From the NCBI GenBank assembly GCA_025200525.1, contig JANUSC010000386.1, positions 1 through 64,000 on the forward strand: a DNA stretch of 64,000 bases. The letters run 5' to 3'. The stretch is from Camellia lanceoleosa. Lineage: Eukaryota; Streptophyta; Magnoliopsida; Ericales; Theaceae. This document shows, piece by piece, positions 32,265-44,580 of the stretch (position 1 is its first letter; the number at the start of each line of letters is the position of its first letter). Under the pieces are notes generated by a model. It made no database searches. It was not told the origin of the DNA and saw only the letters and a program-made list of their open reading frames with translations. The translations under genes were made by a program, and so were the position numbers.

Positions 32265-35193
32265 TGTAATAACCTCATCGTGTAATACTTTATATTTAAT
32301 TAATGATGGAGATTCGAATTATGAAAATTATGGAGACTGATTCGTATACGATTCTATTGAAGAGTTATTTGGAATTAGAAATTGAAAGCTTGATTGGCTC
32401 AAGAAAGGATAGTTAGTGAGTTGAATTATTTTATTTTCGAGTATCGGACTATGTGGAGGTTTAATTAAATATTCGATTTAGATTTGTAAAATTGAGATTT
32501 GATTAATTGGATCCCAATTGGACCTAATTACGTTATGAGGAGTGAGAATTAAGATTACTGTGAATTCAATTTATTTATGAGATATTCAATTTGGGTATGT
32601 AATTTATTGACGGAGACATTGAGTTTGACTTGAAATTGTGGGCCTTACTGAGGTGAGAAATCACAATTGATGATTGAAATAAGCTTAATTTGATATTTGG
32701 AGCATTGTGGAAGTTTGATTAAAAATTCTGATTCAGATTGATAATTTAAATATAATTAATTAGGCTTTAATGGAAGTCAAATTAGGTTAATTAAATTATG
32801 TAGGACTTGTGATTAGTCATGATTAGTGTAATTATGTGGTTGTTGTGGAATTGCATGTCTAAGGATGTGAATTATAAATATTTGAAGTTGTATTTGTCGT
32901 TTATAAGAAACATTTGGACTGAAGTTTGAAACCCTTAGAGATGCAATAAACTGAAACCGATCACATAGTTATGATTAGCATGATTTTTAGAGCCTAACAT
33001 TGAGTTTTTGTAAAAATCTAATTTAAAATGGATTAAATTGATTTTCATTAAATATTATATATATATATATGTATGTATATGTATATGAGCCTTGCTTGGC
33101 TCAACAAAATGAAGAGAGGAGAGAAAGATATTTTGAGATGGAGAAAGCTTCTAGAGAGAGAGAGAGCTTAACATCCATGGAATTTGAAGACAATTAAAAA
33201 AGAAGGATTTCAAGAAATTTAAGGGAAAATCAAGGATTTGAACTGAGGTATGGAAATCTATCTTGAATCCTCATGATTAATTCATCAACTTCATGAAATC
33301 ATAAAGAGATTTGAAGATTTGAAATCCATTTGGGTTAGGGTTTTGTGTTATGTATTTAATTGAGATAAATTTAAGAAATTAGAACTTGGGTCTTTTGATT
33401 TTGCATGATTGGGGTTCAATCTTGTGAATAATATATGAAATGAACTTTAGATTGTCCATACAACAAGATTTATGCATGGATCAAATGTATTTGTGGGTTA
33501 TGTTTTGGAACTCTTAAGATTATGAAAGATGAGATGTTGATTTTGAACTTGAGGAAAAAATTGATGTGTTTGAGATGAGATTGCACTTGAATACTGTTGG
33601 GTTATCATGTTTTTAAGTTAGTTTTGTATGAATTTGGGCTTGACAATTGGGTAGGAAAGATTACACCTTGAAGCATTTTCGGATTGGGCAAAAATACCGA
33701 GAAGCGCACGTACGGCTAGGAGCCCCACATGTGCGAAACACAGGGTCACATAGGGTATCAGATTCTGAAATAAAAAGCATGTACGGCGTGCATGTGCGGT
33801 AAGGACTTCCGTACGTGCGGTAGTTGGAGGGAAATTTTATCTGTTTCTTTTGACTTTCTAAACATGTTTTTGACTACATTTAGATCCTTTGTGGAGGTAT
33901 AAGACGTGGAATTCCATGAAAGTGATGTAAATGTGTAGAGAAAGAGTACGAGAATATGAGATGATGAATGTGTTATGTAATTGTGTTTGTAGGTCAAGAC
34001 GAAGACATCGCCCAATTGCTACCAAAAGCTCGTCACTGTGAGTAATAGTATAGTAAAGGAATATTTTTCATTATGTATTTTGATTTATGTTCGACATGAT
34101 TCTCTAAATATCGTATTTTGGCAAAATGTACAAGTTTTCAAGAAATGTAAATTGTTTGTAATATGATATGGTGGGCCCAAGGCCGTTCCGTTTATCGGTT
34201 TTGTTTTTACTATGACATGATAGGAATTGTTCGGTCTTTAAGACCTATTGATTTCTGGTATGGAACAAAGTGCTGTATAGAACTAAGTGCAACAGTGGGA
34301 GTCACCTCTAGAATCCATACGAGTCACTTCTTGGGTCCATAGATACATGAATTGGGCCCAAGGAAAGGTGGAGACATGTCGATGTTCCATCTACTCCATG
34401 ATAAGATACAGTGATACGATATGATACGTTTGGACCTAAAGTTGTTTAGAATAGTGATATGATATGATATGTTTGGACTTGAGGTCGTTCAAAAAATGCG
34501 ATATAAATACGAATGTTTTTACATCGCTATATAACTCATGTTTATGAAATGTTATTTTATATGAATGAATGGATGTCCTAGTTTGAAATGTGATTCTGAC
34601 CATTTGTGTAAGTGGGTGTACCAAGTACCACGTAAAATGTTTTGTAATGGTTTCAGATATGTATTCCATTTGAAAAAGCATGGATTTTGATACGATACAT
34701 GTTTGTTTTAAAATGATTTAAGATACGTTTTAGAATTGTGAAATATGTTTTCCTAATATTAAGGACATCATTCATTAACATCTTTACTTTATTATTACTC
34801 ACTGGGCATTAGCTCACATTTTTACTTTATATATATACGTAGGTGAGCCATCGAAGGATCAACATTAGAGTTTATACCGAAGTCCGCCTCTTTGTCAAGC
34901 CACCCAAGAAGTGTCTCTGTGTAGAGACGTAGTATAATTTCTCAAGCTTAGTTTTGTTAAAAGGCTAGTATATAGTGTGTGAGATTTGTATATGTAAACA
35001 TGGGAAGTGTATTTTAATGCTTAAATTAATTTAAGTCTTCATGTATGCACAAACTCAATGGACAATTATTATTTTGTTCTGCTTCCGCTTAAGGTCTCGT
35101 TATTACATATGAAGCTTTGGAAATTTTGTCTCTGAGGCCTGAGTGCAAGCTGGTCATGACCTAAACTTTTAGAGATGTGTTGGGGTCATGACA
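32265..35193. mobile_element. Solo LTR, 2.9 kb, Ty3-gypsy (Tekay/Del-like)
   Basis: AAAAG occurs at 32260-32264 and 35194-35198, exactly bounding a sequence that begins TGTAATAACC and ends GGGTCATGACA. The TG...CA ends plus a five-base duplication define an LTR. No gag or pol lies between, so an internal region was probably lost by LTR-LTR recombination. The length, the TGTAA(T/C)A(A/C)CC start and a CACTGGGCATTAGCTCAC block near 34800 resemble large LTRs of the Tekay/Del clade. Open frames inside are not conserved proteins. A (GA) run lies near 33150. Confidence 0.82.
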
Positions 35194-35198
35194 AAAAG

Positions 35199-35856
35199 GG
35201 CTAACAACTTTTTTTTGAACAAAGGGGTTAACAACTTATGTACATATATGGGGGGCATTAAATGGTTCGGTTCGGTTCGGTTCGATTTTGAACTAGAATC
35301 AAATTATAAAATGATGACCAAACTATGAGTACGATTTACCTATTTTAAGAATTAAGATAAAACGATGCATTGAAAAAATCAAATCAGGCTTGGTCTCAAG
35401 CTTGGATAGGCTTGGGCAGGTCGGGCCTGCTTAGGCCATTGGCAGGCTTCGGATGGTCCATGGGCTATTTTTACACCTCTAGTCGTTGGTGTTAGGATAT
35501 TTTAATAAAAATAAAATAATATTTAATATATTCATTATATTGGTCAATGAGTTTTAATTCAAATTCAATACAATTTTTAATACATATTAGTATTCTAGAT
35601 AAATACTATTCATTGTATGATCTAATTATTTAACGGTTTTATTATTGATGGGGTTTAATACTATTATTTACATAGGCTCCTATATAAACCCTTCATTACT
35701 CTTATATAATATATCTTGATCAAGTGTATTAATAGAAAAAAGAAAGATGGTTGGATAGAAATGTGATTTCAAATATGAGACATTCTAGAGAGAGTTCTTT
35801 ATATGTTTATATATATATATATATTTTATATTGTTTTGAGTAACTTTAGTTCATGA
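35199..35856. other. Spacer with a GGTTC pentamer run
   Basis: About four GGTTC units at 35264-35284, a GGCTTGG/GGGCAGG/GTCGGGCC-rich patch at 35385-35450, and otherwise AT-rich DNA. No gene recognised. Confidence 0.45.
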
Positions 35857-35884
35857 TATCACTACAAGAATTTTCACTTTTGTC

Positions 35885-36620
35885 GACTAAATTTTTTGTC
35901 GCCAAAAGTCATATTTTAGTCGCCAATACTCTTTAGCGACTAAATTTTTTGGTCGGAAAATTAGTAGCCAAAGAGTAGTTGGGAAATGTATACATTTGGC
36001 GACTAAATATTTAGTCACCAATAGGTTTGAAAATTAATTAAATAAATACACTTTTGCCGACTAATTTTTTAGTCGCCAAAAGCCAATTATTTAGTGACCG
36101 AAAAATTTTTAGCTACTAAATTTTTTAGTCGCCAAAAGTAAATACTAGTGTTTTGGCTACTAAAATTTTAGTCGCCTAAAGTCAATCTTTTTTGGCTACT
36201 AATATTTTAGTCGCCAAATACTATTTCTTTTAGCTACTAAAAATTTAGTCGCCTAAACTTCAACATTTTTTGCTACTAAAAATTTAGTCGCCTAAACTAC
36301 AATATTTTTGGCTACTAAATTTTTAGTCGCCAAAAGTCATATTTATTCTGAAACTTTGGTTTTTAGCTACAAAATATTTTAGTCGCTAAATGTTTGATTT
36401 TCTTTTGGCTACAAAACTTTTAGTAGCCAAAGGTTTGATTTTCTTTTGGCTACAAAACATTTAGTAGCCAAATGGTTATTTTTCTTTTGCCTACAAAAAA
36501 TTTAGTAGCCAAATGTTTGATTTTCTTTTGGCTACAAAACTTTTAGTAGCCAATGTTTGTTTGTTTGTTTGTTTGTTTTTTTTTTCCTTTTTATTGTCTA
36601 CAAAACGTTTAGTCGGCAAA
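35885..36620. repeat. Left subterminal palindrome array of the CACTA element
   Basis: More than a dozen short units alternate (G)GCTACTAAA and TTTAGTCGCCAAAAG, spaced 10-45 bases apart. CACTA subterminal repeats are known transposase-binding sites; that role is inferred here. Toward the inner end the units change from TTTAGTCGCC to TTTAGTAGCC. Confidence 0.85.
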
Positions 36621-37740
36621 AACATGATATTATGTTTTATTGTTAATATTATAATGTGTCCGTAACCTGTCTATATTCCATTCAACCTGTAATACGTATA
36701 CAAATAAAATGATACATAAATTATCAATCATTCCACAATCTGCATCCGTATACAAAAAATAAATTACTTTAACTGTCCAAGTACATACAAACGAACTATT
36801 TTTGAAACTAAAATAATAATTCCATACAACATATACAATCATACAAAAAGTAAAGCCCTCCATATACAAAAATTACATTTACTATACCGTGTGAAATGAC
36901 CATTTGACATGGTACAAATTACCATCGTAATCTGTATTGATTATTCCAACCATCATATTCAGTAATAGTGAACTATCCAAAAGGCGATGACGACAAAAGT
37001 ATTATATTAGTTCTATACGAAAGGAAAAATTCTTCTCCATACACCAATATGGATTATCCACAAGTCCATACAACGAAGTCATCTACAAAAAAAAAAAAAA
37101 AACCAACAAACAAAACATTAGAATTTGTTACAAAATATGAATTTAGTCTGCCATAGGAAACATGTTTGAACATGCATTTAAGGTAGAATAATCGAGAAAT
37201 GTCTTTTTCAAAATTAAAGAAAGTATATGTGTGTGTGTGTATATATATGGAATGTCTGGCTGAAATTATTAATGAATACAAATGACATGGGAACACATTT
37301 GAGTGCAAATTTGTTCACCCAATGTGAACGGTACACACTCTACCATTGGTTGTTGAATGAGGTGCCACTTTTAACATCAATGTGAAGTATAATGTTCATA
37401 CACTTAATATGTGAACAAATTTGCACTTGGACACATTTGGGCTGCATTTTATTCAGAGAATATGACAATTTATCTATGAGTACTAGCTTTTCCTTAAAAC
37501 ATACTTCTATATAATTATGGTTTTATGTTATACACTTTAATAGTTTGTTATTACAATGATCAGTTATCCACTAGTGGTTCAGATTGCTAGCACAAAAGAA
37601 AATGAAATCATATATTATACTTAATAGGAAATGTGATTGCTAACCTAGCTACTAGGGAATCATTTGCTGTAAATACGATATCATAAGAAGGGCTACTTCA
37701 GTTAATTCACAACGTTCATAAATAGGCATGATATAACCAG
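36621..37740. other. CACTA interior, no gene recognised, includes one MITE
   Basis: AT-rich sequence between the left subterminal array and the 162-base repeats. Only the inverted-repeat element at 37289-37440 stands out. An 18-base A run lies near 37085. Confidence 0.45.
37289..37440. mobile_element. Small MITE inside the CACTA element
   Basis: GAGTGCAAATTTGTTCAC (37301-37318) and its exact-length inverse GTGAACAAATTTGCACTTGG (37411-37430) form terminal inverted repeats. These extend outward through ACACATTTG and its inverse. The target duplication was not resolved. Confidence 0.55.
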
Positions 37741-37746
37741 GGGCTG

Positions 37747-39110
37747 TTTCGAATAACATTCCGTCAGTTGTCATAGGTCATATTTGGCATGGGGAAGCTG
37801 CCCGTGTCGGCAAAACGGAGGTTCGGGGGCTGTTTTGAATTTTTGCCCCTGAAACGCCCTTTTTTGACTAAGTTTTGGGCGTATTCAGCTCTAAATCCCA
37901 ACCTATAGGTCCGAATAACATTCCGTCAGTTGTCACAGGTCATATTTGGCATAAGGAAGCTGCCCATGTCGGAAAAACGGAGGTTCGGTGGCTGTTTTGA
38001 ATTTTCGCCCCCGAAACGCCCTTTTTCGACTAAGTTTTGAGCGTATTCGGCTCTAAATCCCAACCTATAGGTCCGAATAACATTCCGTCAGTTGTCATAG
38101 GTCATATTTGGCATGGGGAAGCTGCCCGTGTCAGCAAAACAAAGGTTTGGGGGCTGTTTTGAATTTTCGCCCCCCGAAACGCCCTTTTTCGACTATGTTT
38201 TGGGCGTATTCGGCTCTAAATCCCAACCTATAGGTCCGAATAACATTCCGTCAGTTGTCACAGGTCATATTTGGCATGGGGAAGCTGCCCGTGTCGGCAA
38301 AACAGAGGTTCGGGGGCTGTTTTGAATTTTCGCCCCCCGAAACGCCCTTTTTCGACTATGTTTTGGGCGTATTCGGCTCTAAATCCCAACCTATAGGTTC
38401 GAATAACATTCCGTCAGTTGTCACAGGTCATATTTGGCATGGGGAAGCTGCCCGTGTCGGCAAAACAGAGGTTCGGGGGCTGTTTTGAATTTTCGCCCCC
38501 GAAACGCCTTTTTTCGACTATGTTTTGGGCGTATTCGGCTCTAAATCCCAACCTATAGGTCCAAATAACATTCCGTCAGTTGTCATAGGTCATATTTGGC
38601 ATGGGGAAGCTGCCTGTGTCGGAAAAACGGAGGTTCGGGGGCTGTTTTGAATTTTCGCCCCCGAAACGCCATTTTTCGACTAAGTTTTGGGCGTATTCGG
38701 CTCTAAATCCCAGCCTATAGGTCCGAATAACATTCCGTCAGTTGTCACAGATCATATTTGGCATGGGAAAGCTGCCCGTGTCGGCAAAACAGAGGTTCGG
38801 GGACTGTTTTGAATTTTCGCCCCCGAAACGCCCTTTTTCGACTATGTTTTGGGCGTATTCAGCTCTAAATCCCAACCTATAGGTCCGAATAACATTCCGT
38901 CAGTTGTCACAAGTCCTATTTGGCATGGGGAAGCTGCTCGTGTTGGCCAAAAGGAGGTTCGGGGGGCTGTTTTGAATTTTTGCCCCCAAAACGCCCTTTT
39001 TCGACTAAGTTTGGGGCGCTTTCAGCTCTAAATCCCAACCTATAGGTCCGAATAATATTCCGTCAGTTGTCACAAGTCATATTTGGTCATATTTGGTCAG
39101 TTGTCACAAG
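37747..39110. repeat. Tandem array of a 162-163 base unit, eight full copies plus part of a ninth
   Basis: The landmark CCGTCAGTTGTCA recurs at 37761, 37923, 38085, 38248, 38411, 38573, 38735, 38897 and 39060, a spacing of 162 or 163. Each unit holds CATATTTGGCATGGGGAAGC, GCCCGTGTCGGCAAAAC, GGCTGTTTTGAATTTT and CGCCCCCGAAACGCCC. It is markedly GC-richer than its surroundings. Copies differ by a few bases. Repeated open frames across it are translations of the repeat. Confidence 0.95.
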
Positions 39111-39759
39111 TCATGGCTGCTTGAGTTGAGTTGGTCAGTTAGCACCAAAATAAGAATATTATCAATTTCACCTTTTCATTATTACCACACAACAGGGCAC
39201 ATTAATCACATAATGTGAATATTGTAAGTCAATTACACTGAGTATTTACTTATGAATACCTATGTTAATGAGCCCATGCCTCAAGGAAACTTGGATCAAG
39301 TTGAATTGATTTCATATGTGCCACCTCAGCCCTCCTGTATTCGCCAATTGAAGATAATGCCAAACCCTGTAAAAGTCAAAACCTGCTCCATCAATATTTT
39401 TTACATGGAAAAGTCCCTGAACTTTCTCAAGCTGATTGTACTAGACCCTAGATCAATAAATTTTAGGAACCATAGAATTACCAAATATGTGTACGCTGAT
39501 TTGTTATACTTATCAAGCTTTACACATGCATATAGGTCTTCAATAGCAGCATCAAAATCTGCAAAACTTGAAATTAACAATCCCTGTATTCAAAATTACA
39601 ATATCCCGTATAGTAGGATGCCTGACATAATATGAAGGCTGAAGAAGTTAAATAATTAACCTCCTAAACTTATATATATATATATATATATATTTTCTTT
39701 TAGTTAAATAAAAGACCCATATTTTCATCTAGTCATATATATGTGAGGTAAATAAATAC
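39111..39759. other. CACTA interior, no gene recognised
   Basis: This lies downstream (minus strand) of the captured endosulfine exons. I looked for the next exon, expected to continue after WALCK, and did not find it. An (AT) run lies at about 39671-39693. Confidence 0.45.
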
Positions 39760-39980
39760 CTTGCATAAGGCCCAATCTGCAGAATCAAAGAAGGCGTGTT
39801 CATGATCCTGCAACCATCACACAATAACAATGAAATTGTTGATTTATTAGTCAAAATACATTTAATTACCAAGTCAAAACCATACAACACAAAATAGGTT
39901 ACTTAAATAGTGCTTGCCTTGGAGATCAAAGGCTTCTTCTTTGGAACAAGTCGTCCATATTTCTTCCCACTGGATGCCAC
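39760..39980 (-). pseudogene. Captured endosulfine-like (ENSA/ARPP19) gene fragment, two exons
   Basis: Endosulfines are small PP2A-B55 inhibitors activated by Greatwall-type kinases at the FDS motif. Exon at 39980-39918 (63 bases) encodes VASSGKKYGRLVPKKKPLIS plus K; exon at 39807-39760 (48 bases) encodes DHEHAFFDSADWALCK. Together they give the family core, including the phospho-acceptor block FDSADW. Acceptors are AACAG/G and TTGCAG/G. The donor after the first exon is GC rather than GT, and the second has GT. A possible upstream exon ends at 41698 (CEEYIATQEQE, then GT). No later exon is seen and start and stop are missing, so this is a gene fragment carried by the CACTA element. Confidence 0.75.
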
Positions 39981-42961
39981 CTGTTTATTATTCTCCCCAC
40001 CATCAAATTTGTTATAGCTTTCATAATGAGTCCCCTATTTTAACTTTTTTCAATCTATATAAAAAAAATAAGAAAAGAAAAAGCAGTATCGTACAACAAC
40101 TAGGCTCAAACTTGATCAGGCCTAATCCAATCTCCAAATTTGGACAGACATACAAGCACACATCATATAATGTTCCTCATTTTGAATGTAATAGAGAGGG
40201 CTTTGAAATGTCAAAGAAAAAACATATAGAAAATAGAGTTTAGAATGAAGTATTAGACGCAAAACATGACTAAAACTTGACCCAGTTTTTGTCCTCCTAA
40301 CCCACTACTTGCTACCCTTGAGCACACCTAGCCAAATCTTGAAACTTCTTTCTGAACAAGTAAAGTCATATTAATAAGTTGGCCTTTGACTGCACTCCAA
40401 TTCAAACATGGTGGTGCCTAACTCATACTGACCAATTACTTGCCAAGAAGAAGTATTTAGGTAAAAATCAATAATACATACATACCAACAGAAAAAATAA
40501 AACGTGTAGCTTAAATTAATTCTTTGAAATATATATATATACAGAATTTGATCACAAAACTAAATATAACTATTTCACATAGGTAAGTCTCACAGATTTA
40601 GTGAGACCCATCTCATATGAGAGAATTGTATCTAATTCTATGATCGGATTTTGTGTGCAACAAATTTAAACATGCACCGCACATTTTTTTTTTTATTTGT
40701 CTTGAAGAACAAAAATCCAAAACACATTGGCTGCTTAAAGACCAGCCACAACTAGAGCATTGATAAAATATTTCAATTACTTCCCTTTGAGAAAAGTCCT
40801 ACATTATTCAATTGAGACAGCCCAACAACCATTTTGATTCTCTATAATTGTACAATACACTACATATATATAATTGTTTTACAAATTTAAATTCATAGAA
40901 TGTACTAAAACTTCATTTATTTACTTTCCAAGTGAAAAACATATTTAGAAATGTGAAGAACATTTCCATGTGATATTTTGGTCCATCTTTAAAATGTGAA
41001 GAACATATTTAGGAAGTGAACAAAACAATAAAGAAACAAAATAAACCCAAATAAATACAAAATCTGGCAACTTAAATCTTCAAAATTAAAACTAGTTTTG
41101 ATTACACATGTTTGCCAAGTGTACAGTGGACAGCTCACCCTTGTGGTGAGTCTGCAATCAGGACAGTTTGATCCTCCATCAAGTAAAAAATATTTGGTGC
41201 AATGTTGATATGGAACATTGTACTCTTCACTAATTACAATATATTTCTTATTGTTTCTTAATTAGTTAATATAAAATCATGAATCACATCTTTTCTATCA
41301 ATCAAAACAAAATAGATATGAGACTGCTAACATTTTATTTTTTCAAAAAGTGAGCCTATTTTTATTTTTTAGAAGTTTCTTTATGTTTTTGTTTGTATTT
41401 CTAATTTTCCTTATTCCTTGTTTTAAAACACTTGCAATAGTGGAATTATACGAGAATATCAAAATATAAAATTTTTAAGATATAATTTAGTAATTATAAA
41501 TATTTTGAGACAAGAGAATAAAAATATTAAGTTTGGTAGAGAATTACGTGTTAAGCTCTTGTGATAGTGTCCCAACCACATTGGATGATTTCTTCATAGA
41601 GAATGACAAGAATAAGAGGATAGATGAAGATTGAACATTAATGATACATGTACCATTATATATCTATATGTATATATAAATACCAAAAAAATAGTACCTC
41701 CTGTTCTTGGGTAGCAATATACTCTTCACAACCTGCATGTCTGCCATCTCTCAGCTATATAGCTATCCTGTTTCATCATTCACCATATCATCAATCACAC
41801 ACACATACATATATATACAGAATTAACAATTGAGCATTAGTTACGAGTAACGAGGGCGAAACACAACAAATCTGCCAAAGGCAGAGAGGAAAAATATGCA
41901 TGAGGACCAACCAAGAACAAATTAAAGTTGCATATATTTTTTAATTAGTTTCGAAAAAAAGTGTCGTCTTGCTCATGAGATGCAATTACCACAGGGATAG
42001 AGACGAAACAAATCACTGCTGTTATGAAGTAAGAATCATTTCAAATGAACAACCCTTTGGCATTTGTTGAAACGTGTGAAAATTAAGATTGCTTGAGTCT
42101 TTGTTTACAAAATTGGGTCAGAGAACTAATAGATTACGGATTCAACATCATAAAGAGGATTAACTAGTGACCCTATGTGCTAATTCTATAAATAGAAATC
42201 ACTTAAAATTTGACTAGAAGTAAACTTAATAGAAAAATCCAAGCAAAGTAGTTACCCAAGAGAAACATCATGCTGTGATCATAAGGATATGACAGAGTCA
42301 CCCAAGAGAAACTCCAGAAGATATTTGACTAATTGATGTACCGATGTACCATCTAATGTTTTGATTTATGAGGAACAACTATTTTCTTAATTCACCAACA
42401 GTTATGAAATTTTAGTAGGACAATTTTGTTATAAAAATGGGCCCTTTGTATTGCTTAAGTTTCGAGGACATGAACTAAAGGATGGCCCATCTCTTTCTAT
42501 TGGATTGAAATACAGTATGTTTGATACTTTTTGGCAACAAAAGGTCACCTACCGTGGCATAGTAACTGCATAATAGTGCCACCATGTCTAGAGTGGTAGA
42601 TCCGCGCAGTTACAACTTTTACAGCTTTAACCTCAATCAATTGAAATCGCCACAAGGAAGCAAAGAATAGGGTCTCCACTTAAAGCGCAATGCGATGCGT
42701 GTATAGAGTCAAAAGACAGCTGCAATATGCAACAATTTTCTGAGATTTCTTCCTCAATAGTTATAGGACACAAAATACCTATGGGCTATGCAAGGCAAAT
42801 TCAGATAACTCCTAATAATCCTCAGATGAGGCCCTAAAATAAAATTAATAATAGTTCAGAGTTGCTGTTACCTGTAATATACATGCTTTTAAATATAGCA
42901 TTTTTTTAAAATATAAAATATTATTTAAATGGCATCAAACCTCTTTGAAAAATAAATATAG
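39981..42961. other. CACTA interior, mostly unrecognised
   Basis: AT-rich sequence. On the minus strand it may be intron and leader of the captured endosulfine-like gene: a possible exon lies at 41698-41740. No other protein motif found. Confidence 0.4.
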
Positions 42962-43210
42962 CATTTTCACTTCAGTTCCTCTTGTTTCAATTTGAACCAT
43001 TTGGTCCGTGAACTTGGAAGTCCAACTTCAATTTGTTCCTTCCGTCTAAATTTTTGTTAATTTTGACCATGTATACACCTCAGAAAATTCACAAGTGTTC
43101 GAAAATTATTAATTTTAACCTATAATTTGGACAGAATGACCCAATTGAAGCTACAGTAGGGTCCAAATTGAAATATGGATGAAACTACAGGCGTAAAAAG
43201 TGTAGTTAAA
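42962..43210. mobile_element. MITE-like inverted-repeat element inside the CACTA element
   Basis: The left end ATTTTCACTTCAGTTCCTCT and the following TTTCAATTTGAACC match the reverse complement of the right end (CTACACTTTTTACGCCTGTA, then TTTCAATTTGGACC). No target duplication was resolved. Confidence 0.5.
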
Positions 43211-43476
43211 TTAAACCAAAAGGGAATAAAAAAAAAAAGAGTACCGTTCTGAGGAAGCGATTGCAGAGTTCACTCCCAAAGGAGTCTGAATGAAACTGTT
43301 GATTGGCATCTGCTTATTAGAAAAAAATATATATATACGATCAATTTGAAGAGAGTGAAGTCGGAATTATATGATTGATTGATGATTATATGCAGCAGAA
43401 TAGATATATTATTATATGCATATGTATGTATGTATGTGTTTGTAAATGTGTTAGGGTTTCGCCGGGGGGGGGGGAA

Positions 43477-43512
<36 letters not shown>

Positions 43513-43940
43513 ACCTCGTAAGGTATTATTATTGTACCAGAGAGCTTTGGATTGCTGGTGCTGGACGCCCTGGAGATGGCGCTTCCTAGCTGATGGAGTG
43601 TCTTGGAATCACATACAAATCCACACACACACACACATATATATACATACATCGGTCTCGTTGTTGATGGATAGACAGATATACGAATATAGAGAGATTT
43701 CAGAGAGAGAAAATGGGGCAAATCTAGGTGAATCAGTGGTCCGGTTGCCGGCGATCGCGAGAAGGAGCGGCTGGTGGAGCGGCGGTGAGAGAGGGAGGGG
43801 AGAGGAGCAACGAAGTGGGAGAGGCAGAGGGAGAGAGGGAGAGGTAGACTGAGAGAGGGTGAGAGAGAGAGAGAGAAAGAAACGCTGGAGAGAGAGACAG
43901 ACACAGGTGCTGGTTTGTTGTTTGGATATATACATTACAC
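43211..43940 (-). promoter_or_regulatory. GA/CT-rich leader-like region of captured host sequence
   Basis: On the minus strand this is CT-rich with several (CT) runs (43481-43513 and 43858-43876 on plus), a 10-base C run and Ser/Pro-rich translations, as in plant 5' leaders. A segment at 43548-43615 (minus) reads LHQLGSAISRASSTSNPKLS and is followed by a GT donor-like site. It could be the first exon of a captured gene. I do not recognise the protein. Confidence 0.35.
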
Positions 43941-43942
43941 CA

Positions 43943-44580
43943 TTAGCGACTAAATTTAGTCGCCAATTAGTTTAAAAAACCCTCCAAAAATTGAAAAATC
44001 CCTCCAAATAATTTATTTTTTTGCAACTAAAATTGATTTTTGTCGCTGAAAGAAAATTTTTAGCTACCAAAATTTTGGTCGCAAAAGAGAAAAAATATTT
44101 TTTTATTTCTATTTGGCCACTAAATGATTTTAGTAGCCAAAAATCAATAAACAGCGACTAAATATTTTTTTTGTCGTTGAAAGTAGGTTTTTGGTGACTA
44201 AAACTTTAGTCGCCAAAGTGGAAAAATAATTTTTTTATTTTCCATTCGGCTACTAAAAATTTTAGTAGCGAAAAGTCAATATTCAACGACTAAAAATTTT
44301 TTTGTCGCTGAAAGAACATTTTTGGCGACCAAAGTTTAGTCGCCAAAGAGAAAAAAAATCATTTTTTTATTTTCCATTTGGCTACTATTAGTAGCCAAAA
44401 GTCGATAATTGGCGACTAAACTGCTTTTTAGTCGCCAAAACCTATCTTTTTGGCTACTAAATTTTTTTAGTCGCCAAAAAGTATTACTTTTGGCTACTAA
44501 TGTTATTTTAGTCGGCAAAACCTATACTTTCAGCGACAAAAAATTTTTTTAGTCGCCAATTTGGTCGCCGTAGGTGCATT
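43943..44580. repeat. Right subterminal palindrome array of the CACTA element
   Basis: Repeated (G)GCGACTAAA, TTTAGTCGCC and TTTGTCGCTGAAAG units, inverse in sense to the left array. They run to within 11 bases of the right terminus. Confidence 0.85.

Noticed and set aside
35264..35284. GGTTC run as a functional satellite
   Set aside because: Only about four units; common as a chance simple repeat in plant spacers.
38113..38488. Two near-identical plus-strand open frames of 70-77 residues
   Set aside because: They arise from successive 162-163 base repeat units and have no start context or domain.
37747..39110. CRISPR-like regular repeat spacing
   Set aside because: The whole unit is conserved with no unique spacers, and the DNA is plant nuclear.
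43379..43935. Open frames rich in Arg-Glu or Ser-Leu over the GA tracts
   Set aside because: They are microsatellite translations without conserved motifs.
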